Below are positions 57,521 to 64,000 of a DNA stretch of 64,000 nt, piece after piece (positions within the stretch are counted from its first letter, which is position 1; each line of letters opens with the position of its first letter). The notes beneath the pieces are model-generated. The model saw only the letters and a list, made by a program, of their open reading frames with translations, had not been told where the DNA came from and made no database searches. The position numbers were made by a program, and so were the translations under genes. The stretch covers positions 112,160,189 through 112,224,188 of the forward strand of contig NC_058523.1 in NCBI RefSeq assembly GCF_904849725.1, read 5' to 3'. Origin of the DNA: Hordeum vulgare subsp. vulgare. Taxonomy: Eukaryota > Streptophyta > Magnoliopsida > Poales > Poaceae.

Positions 57521-58435
57521 TTAGGCCCCAGATTGACTTGAATTTCCTTCACGCCAATATCTTTGCTCAATTTAAGGGCGATTCATCTTCACTCTTCTTA
57601 TGCACCATGCACTCAAACCGCCATCTGTTGCGGAAAAACCTGAGTCGCCAAACCGCTTCTTGTTAGCTCCTTCCTTGAATCCCGGAAAGGATAACGACGT
57701 AATCTCTCAACGGATCCTTCGACATCGTTATCCCAAAAATTTCGGGGCGCCATCATGGCGAATCTTTATCGTTTGGCAGTTCCAGCTCACGGCGCCTCGA
57801 TTCCAGCGCCTTCCCTGTTAAATAGGTGGGGGGAAAGGACTGGGCGCATTTCACCTACCCGCATTATCGCCCTTCCCCCCCATTATTGCAGCGAAAATCT
57901 CATCGCCACCCGAGAGCTCCGCCGCCGTCCGAAGACCTCGTCGCCGCCCGAAAGCTTTGGTGCTGCCCGAAGACTTCGTCGCCGCCGAACACCCCGTCGG
58001 GGTCGAGCAGTTTTGTCGTTGTCGAACGCCTCGCCGCCGTCAAGCACTTTGTCGCCGCCGTACACCTCGTCGTCACCTCGAGGCTTTCGCATTCATCCGA
58101 AACCTTCGTCGCCGTCCGCGCAGCACTCGCGGCGAAACCTTCTTCGGACGTCTCCGGCCATATCCACCAGGTTAGCTTCCGCCATTTTAAGAGTAGATCC
58201 AAGTTCTTCCAAAGTTCATACCTACTGTGCTTTCGGCATCTCCCGAATGGCTCTATTTGTTCCTGTTTAATTGATGGCGATGATGACAAGAAAACCAATG
58301 TCCTTGATACCTTTATCTGTCCGCTCTCGATTTGCACACTTAGAGTAGCACTTCATCAAATCAACAGTATTATCCCATCTTAGTCGTATGTTGCCGTCTC
58401 CGGTTATTTTCCGCGTTTATTTCCATCTGTCCAGT
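57521..58435 (-). mobile_element. Interior of the minus-strand gypsy element, truncated
   Basis: The region contains a GTCGCCG-rich imperfect tandem repeat (about 57900-58110, period around 24-27 bases). That keeps frames open on both strands (for example 57755-58270 plus and 57900-58337 minus) without recognisable domains. I see no polymerase or integrase motif. It is cut at 58435 by the copia LTR. Confidence 0.45.
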
Positions 58436-60952
58436 TGTTAGAGCATATATCTCCATATGTGGTTTTGGTAATTGATGACAATTCCTATGGACTAATGGTT
58501 GTCTTAAGTTATATTTATAGGATTTGTCCATAGGCACTTCTTGACGTCCATCTGTTGGGTTCAAGGAGTTTATATGATGACCAAGATGTTATTCAAGGTA
58601 TTATCCAAAGAATGGTCATAGAGACACTAGGTTGATCAAGATCTCAGACAAAGAGTAAATCAAGATGATCAACACACAAAGTGTATAAGATGTACCGAGG
58701 GGGATCAAGTGATCCCATGGTATGGTAAGCATTGTCCATTACATGTTTGTGTACTAACCCATGGTCTTTGTGAGACTCCTATGTGGGGGTTAGTTGTGCT
58801 TCCATTGGGCCTGCGTCAAAAGGAAGATCTCATACAACCCATGAAGGATGACGTCAAGTGGTGATCGTCATCAAGATTGTGGTGTGCAAGTTCAAGTGGA
58901 TCAGCACGAATATATCATTGAAACTATTGTCAATGATCATGTCTTGATAAGGACAACCTCATGTGCTAACAAGGACAAGATCAAGATAAGTATTCCTGAG
59001 CACTACATGCTTGATTCTTGTGGATGTCCACATGGTGGACAAATGAAGATGAATACATAGGTTAGGATTTCCGCATTGTGTATGGGAGAGCTAGTTGAAG
59101 ACTTCATCATGTCTTGCTTTCAACTTGAGCCAAGAAGGAACAACAACATCAAGCTCAAGTGAAAGGGCTAACTCATAGGTATCAGTTCCTTTGACGTTAG
59201 TGGTGCGGAGTGATGATCAGCGAATAAAAGTATACACTCAAGTATGGATCATCAGTACTCTTTTATGATTCTTGAGTCCTTAGGGATATCGCACTATTAA
59301 GAGGGGATCACAGGTTTTGCGATGAACTTGCTCAAACTACATCTTCACTTTCTGCTCAGACCACATCTCCACTGCTTTGCTGTTATCTGAAAACAAAACA
59401 AGTGCCTCGGACATCCGGCTTCCTCCGGACGTCCGAGGGCTGGACGACTGACTGCTTCGGAAATCCGGAATCATATACTAGAGAAATCAGAGCCATATAA
59501 CTCGGACTTCCGGCTCCCTCCGGACGTGCGAGGCCCGGATATCCGACCAGCTTCGGAATTTCGGAACTATGCACTAGAGAAACTTGAGCCATATATCTCG
59601 GACTTCCGGCTCTCTCCGGACGTCCGAGGGCCGGTCAAGGGTCGGATGACCGAACTACTTCGGAAATCCGGAGCCCTGCACCAGTAGAACATGAGCTCTA
59701 TAACTCGGATTTCCGGCTCCCTCCGGACGTCCGAGGGCCCGACGTCTGACCCCCGTCGGAAATCCGGAATCTACCACGAGTAGAAGTTGAGTTGTATAAC
59801 TCGGATTTCTGGTCCTCTTCGGACGTCCGGTCGCTGTTTAATTCAAAATAGTTTCAGTCGTATCTACAGGCCTCGGACGACCGACCCCTGTCGGAGTTCG
59901 ACCCCTCACGGACGCCCAGACTTCCGGAAACAGTCGGACGTCCGGGCGCTGTGTGACTTAAAGTGTCCCCAACGGCTGTTTTTCTCTCCCCACTATAAAT
60001 ACCCCCTCCCACTTCGTGAGAGGGTTGCCCAACACAGCCTTATCCTCATAAGAACACACTTCTACCTCACACACACTTGCTCACACCAAATCTTAGATCC
60101 CAAGAGCATTTGTGAGCCCCTTTGAGAGTTGTTCCAATCAAAAGATAGATCGTCTCCCTCTCCTCCTCTCAACCCAAGCTATTTGAGATTTGAGCAAGTT
60201 TTGAGCATTTCCCGTGATCTTGTTACTCTTGGAGGTTGGAGACTCCTAGGCGGTAGGAGTTCTTCGGAGAGGAATCAATCCGTGTGATTACCCCCCGGAA
60301 AAGTTTGTGAGGGTTTGGAAGCCACCTCAAAGGCTTACCACTAGTGGTTGAGAAACACGTTCGTGGTGTTATCTCAAACGGAGAATAGGGTGAGACTTCG
60401 TGGCATTGGTGTGCCTTCGTGGTAACATCCACCTCTCTAACGGTGACTAGCTTCCCTCCAAGGAAGTGAACATCGGGATACATCTTCGTCTCAGTGACCT
60501 TGGTTATCCTTAACCCTAACTCCTTACTTGTGGTTTACTTGTGTTACTTGAGCATACATACATTGCATATTGTTTGTGCTCATTATATTGTGTTGGCTAT
60601 TTCTTGTACAAGATTAATCATTCAAGCATACTCTCTATATCCACACGTTCACACTTGCAGCTTTTGATATATCGTGTGCTATAGTGTGATCTAGTATCTT
60701 GTGTCGTTCACCTACTTGTCGTGTGATATAGCTCAAGTAAGTTTGTGTAACTTACTTGTGCTTGTTAGTAACTGTATTGTGTCCATCTTGGTAGATCGTG
60801 TTGTTGATACACGTTGCAGTGCCTAGTGCATTTAGGATTTGTGTTTGACAAGTACCCTCTTAGTTTATTTCCGCATTAGGTTCAAGCCAAATCTGAAGAA
60901 GTTTTTAAATAGCCTATTCACCCCCCCTCTAGGCGTCATCGAGGTCTTTTCA
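58436..60952 (+). repeat. 5' LTR of the SIRE/Maximus-like element
   Basis: The 2517-bp LTR begins TGTTAGAGCATATATCTCC and ends GGTCTTTTCA, two bases before the primer site. The end is placed by the primer site because no second LTR is in the window. Frames inside it (59787-60125, 60223-60483) are not supported as genes. Confidence 0.75.
59406..59900 (+). repeat. Five 96-bp tandem repeats in the copia LTR
   Basis: Units start with CTCGGACTTCCGG or variants at 59406, 59501, 59597, 59704 and 59800 (spacings 95, 96, 107, 96). Each holds the palindrome-rich CTCCGGACGTCCGAGG and a CTTCGGAAATCCGGA segment. The 107-bp unit has an 11-bp insertion. The last unit is diverged. Confidence 0.88.
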
Positions 60953-60954
60953 AT

Positions 60955-60966
60955 TGGTATCAGAGC
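60955..60966 (+). promoter_or_regulatory. Primer-binding site, initiator tRNA-Met
   Basis: TGGTATCAGAGC is the standard copia primer site complementary to the 3' end of the initiator methionine tRNA. Confidence 0.93.
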
Positions 60967-61008
60967 TAGGTCTCTCTTTAATTAGGTTTCACGACCTAGA
61001 GAGTATCG

Positions 61009-63221
61009 ATGTCGACTATTGGATTAGTGCACAATGGGATCTTTGACTTTGATGGCACAAATTATACCCTATGGAGAATTCGTATGCTTCATCACTTTCG
61101 GGCCATGGGCCCAAATACTTTACGAATTATTCTTGTAGGGATTGCTGACAAAAAGGATGATGCATCTTCATCTACTAATGAGATGTATCTTGATTGTGAG
61201 GCTTATCTTGCCATTCATCGAACCATAAGTCCTGAAGTGTTTAAGTCTATCTCGACTTGCAAGTCAGCTCTTGAAGTTTGGACTAAACTTGAAGATATAT
61301 ATGGTGGGTCCAATCTTGATGAAGACGGTATTATGATGAAGGAGTTGGTGCATGAGCTCTTCACTCTTTTCGATCTTAAAGAGTCCACCACTACTTCCAT
61401 ATCCGATTGCTTGCACACCTCAGCATCTTCAATCTCACAAGGTAATGACATGGTGAGTGAAGAAATATATGTTGATGAAAATGTCATAGCCTCTATGGAC
61501 ACGAGCATATCTAGCACCACACATAGTGTAAATTATTGTGCTGATAGGCCATGCATTTCACCTAAAGATCCCTCGACAAATGTCTGTGGTGATATGCCTG
61601 CTTCCTCGTATCCTCTTGATCAAAATATCTTGTTTCTCCCTAGTTGCTCTATGACTAATCATTTAGGGGAAATCAAGAAATATGAAGTACTTTTGACTAA
61701 TGAAGAATCTGATTCACCAAAAGAATCATCATCAACTCCTCCAGTTCACATGTGCCTCATGGCAAGAGGTAATAATGAGGTATCATCTTCCCTATGCAAT
61801 AACGATGATATTTGCGATGAGGATGATGATGATGATTTGACCGAAAATATCTATGTGATCAGTAAAATTCTTCATAAAGCTAAAAATAACGCTCTTCAAA
61901 GATTCCAAGATGTTCTTGCTTACTTTGAAAATTGTAATGATTCACTTAATCATGAACAAGCTAAAAGTGAACAACTTGAACATGAACTTGAGAAGAGTCA
62001 TCAAGCATGTAGAGACTTAAGATCTTCAAAAGGAGAGATTGAAGTTGCTCATGATAAACTTAAAAAGGATTTTTAGGTCCTTCTCCTTGAATGCAGTAAT
62101 GTCAAGGGAGAGCTCATCAAAACCTCTAAGATCTATGAGGAGCTTCAATCTACTCATGAGAAGTCTCTATTTGCTACTTACTCCTCTCATATTGTTGATG
62201 ATACTTGTACATCTAACTTTACCTCATTTGAAGTATCAACATTGAAGGAGAATATTGAGCTACGTGCTCAACTTGATTTACTAACTAGCAATTATGGGAA
62301 GTTGGAAGAAAACCATGTAATGCTCACAAGCTCTCATGCCAATCTTCTAACATCCTATAATGTGAAAAGGTTAGCTCATGAGCTATCATCACCAAGGTAA
62401 CATCAAGTGAGCCTCATGTGGACAATGGCACTACCTCTAGTCAAAGTACTATACTTCCATGTGTTAGTCCTCGTAATTCGTCTACTCATAATGTTGCTAC
62501 CTCGTGTGATGAATTACTTTCCTTGCCTTGTTGCTCTAACAATGAAACTTACACTTCCTCTAGTGTTTGCATTAAAACTAACCATGCAGAGGAAATTGAA
62601 GAGCTCAAGGCCCAAGTCACTTCTTTGAAGAAAGACTTGGAACAGTGTCATGAAGGGATGTCCACACTCAACAACGTCCTGTGTGAGCAAACATCTCCGA
62701 ATGACAAAAATGATGTTGGAATAAACTCAAACAAGAACAAGAGTGGCCTAGAACGAGTTAAGAATTCGGCCAAAATCATTTGCTTCAAGTGTAAAGTTAA
62801 AGGGCACCATGTTAGATCTTGCCCTTTGAAGACGAAGTCTCAAAGTCACAAGCAACAAGGGAAGCGGCCACAAACTCAATCACACACTCAGCTACAAGTT
62901 GAAGGAAATCCTCTTCCCAATAAGACCCAAGCCAACACTCCCCAAGGTGAGAAATCAACTGGGAAGAAAACAAAGGGTAGATGTTGCTACTTATGTCATG
63001 AGAAGGGTCACGTCGCTTCATCTTGCACGAGAGGTAACTTATCCAACCCAATCACTATTGATGATATCTATTCCCTTGGGAATGATAAGGTTGGCAATGT
63101 GTTTGCCAAGTTTGTTGGTACTCAAAATGGTGTCAAGAAAAGAACCATTTGGGTTGCCAAGCCTATTGTGATTAACCTCTTAGGACCCAACGTAGTTGGG
63201 GACCAACAAGCTCAAACTTGA
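61009..63221 (+). pseudogene. gag: Copia gag with coiled coil and two CCHC zinc knuckles
   Basis: The frame opens 43 bases after the primer site with MSTIGLVHNGIFDFDGTNY and the copia gag signature (YTLWRIRMLHHF; ALEVWTKLEDIYGG). An in-frame TAG at 62074-62076 and a frame change near 62398 interrupt it. The second part has a coiled coil (AEEIEELKAQVTSLKKDLEQ) and two CX2CX4HX4C knuckles, at 62781-62822 (CFKCKVKGHHVRSC) and 62985-63026 (CYLCHEKGHVASSC), which bind RNA. It ends at 63221, about 735 codons in all. The long acidic middle and coiled coil are unlike the short gag of BARE elements but usual for SIRE-type gag. The start is the first ATG after the primer site. Confidence 0.87.
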
Positions 63222-64000
63222 TCAATAGGTGACTATGGAGGACATTAGAGACTTGGATACATAATGAAGAATTAAGGGGTCTTCATCATTCGTATTATCT
63301 CAAGCCAAGTCATTTGGATTATCGAGTTTCTATCTTATATCCAATGTGCCTCCTTACGGTAACTTATACTTAAATTGTTTACGTTGTTAGGTGCTTGCCC
63401 CTTTGCATGTTGTGGTTTTGTACCTTGCATGCGTTTGTATATGTTGTGCTTCCAACTTGCTTATCTTGAGTAATCGAGTATGGGTATGTTGGTTTGCATA
63501 TCATGTACATGTGAGTCTTGTATTGAGCCTTTTGTGTCTTGTTTGTATTTTTGTTGGCTCTTGTGAGAGATTAATGGATTATCCCATTGTGGGGGAGTGA
63601 TGTGCTTTGCACACCTCTCAATCCTATAAATGTGTATACATGGGGAATACCACTTAGTTTTGATATTTCAAGATTATCTAGTTTCTATGTGGTATGTCTT
63701 ACTCATGAGAAATTCAAATTCTATATGGTCCATTAATTATCTCTTGTTGGTTTCAATTTTCCACTTGTTAATATTGTTGGTTTATCACATTATGGGGGAG
63801 TAATATGCTATGTGCATATTACAAACCTAGAAAATGTGTACATTTGAGGTGTCGCCACTTAGTGTTGATATTGTAAATTATCCTGTTCCTAGGTGGCATG
63901 TTATCTCTACAAGTGTCATTTGCTTGCGTTTTATGGGTAAAGATGATCTTGTATATATTTGTGATCTACCAATGAGTATCACTTCGAAAATACTTCTTGT
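63222..64000 (+). other. Noncoding gap after gag, with a 203-bp repeat
   Basis: No credible gene. Two diverged copies of a block with TGGGGGAGT and then a (T/C)ACCACTTAG-like phrase start near 63580 and 63783 (offset 203). Protease and later pol genes are expected beyond the window. Confidence 0.5.

Larger units (their letters stand above)
58436..64000 (+). mobile_element. SIRE/Maximus-like copia retrotransposon, 5' part
   Basis: The order is LTR (58436-60952), initiator-Met primer site, gag with two zinc knuckles, and the start of a noncoding gap before pol, which would lie beyond the window. The long LTR and gag, and the similarity of the LTR end to the LTR at 25272-28712, point to the SIRE/Maximus lineage. 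The gag is broken. Confidence 0.8.

Noticed and set aside
57755..58383. 171- and 185-aa frames
   Set aside because: Produced by the GTCGCCG-rich repeat in a truncated gypsy interior; both strands are open and no domain is recognisable.
59406..59900. CRISPR-like array
   Set aside because: Units are contiguous 96-bp tandem repeats without unique spacers, inside a plant retrotransposon LTR.

Overview
The window is plant nuclear DNA, almost certainly from a Triticeae grass (wheat, Aegilops, barley or rye group). The clearest marker is the LTR pair at 9966-11645 and 15453-17267, which begins TGTTGGAATTATGCCC and has the BARE-1/WIS/Angela copia LTR structure. I see no intact host gene. Nearly all of it is nested transposable elements, most carrying frameshifts and stops, so most long open frames are TE debris or chance frames in LTRs.

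Layout. (1) 1-28712 is a four-level nest. The oldest layer is a copia (SIRE/Maximus-like) LTR, visible as 2165-2682 and 25272-28712, with a 0.93-kb internal tandem repeat. It was entered by a giant noncoding gypsy-type LTR (1-2164, running off the left edge) and by an Athila-type gypsy element (2683-25271, TSD TGGTG). The Athila element was in turn entered by an Angela/BARE copia element (9966-17267, TSD GAGAG) and a 5.4-kb solo LTR (17780-23210, TSD CTTTA). (2) 28713-40979 is an island of DNA transposons: three PIF/Harbinger-type elements (two with recognisable transposase remains), two or three MITEs, an unrecognised TE-like unit with a minus-strand ORF, and one RTE-type LINE (32525-35810). 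(3) 40980-58435 is a second LTR nest: a gypsy LTR fragment; a non-autonomous Athila-like element (41538-55497) that keeps a gag-like frame and protease but no RT or integrase and is split by a 4.8-kb solo LTR; a tandem duplication of 2213 bp across that insertion junction; a second truncated Athila-like end (55498-57011); and an inverted gypsy 3' end (57012-58435). (4) 58436-64000 is the 5' part of a second SIRE/Maximus-like copia element: LTR with five 96-bp repeats, an initiator-Met tRNA primer site, and a broken gag with two CCHC zinc knuckles.

How the parts relate. Only the Athila element (gag, PR, RT, RNase H, IN, plus a small third ORF) and the Angela element (PR, IN, RT, RNase H) once held nearly complete replication machinery. 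Both are dead: Athila through many stops and frameshifts, Angela through loss of its primer-binding site and gag plus frameshifts. Family names rest on recalled motifs and structure, not on database searches. Boundaries backed by target-site duplications are the firmest statements here; boundaries without a TSD are approximate.
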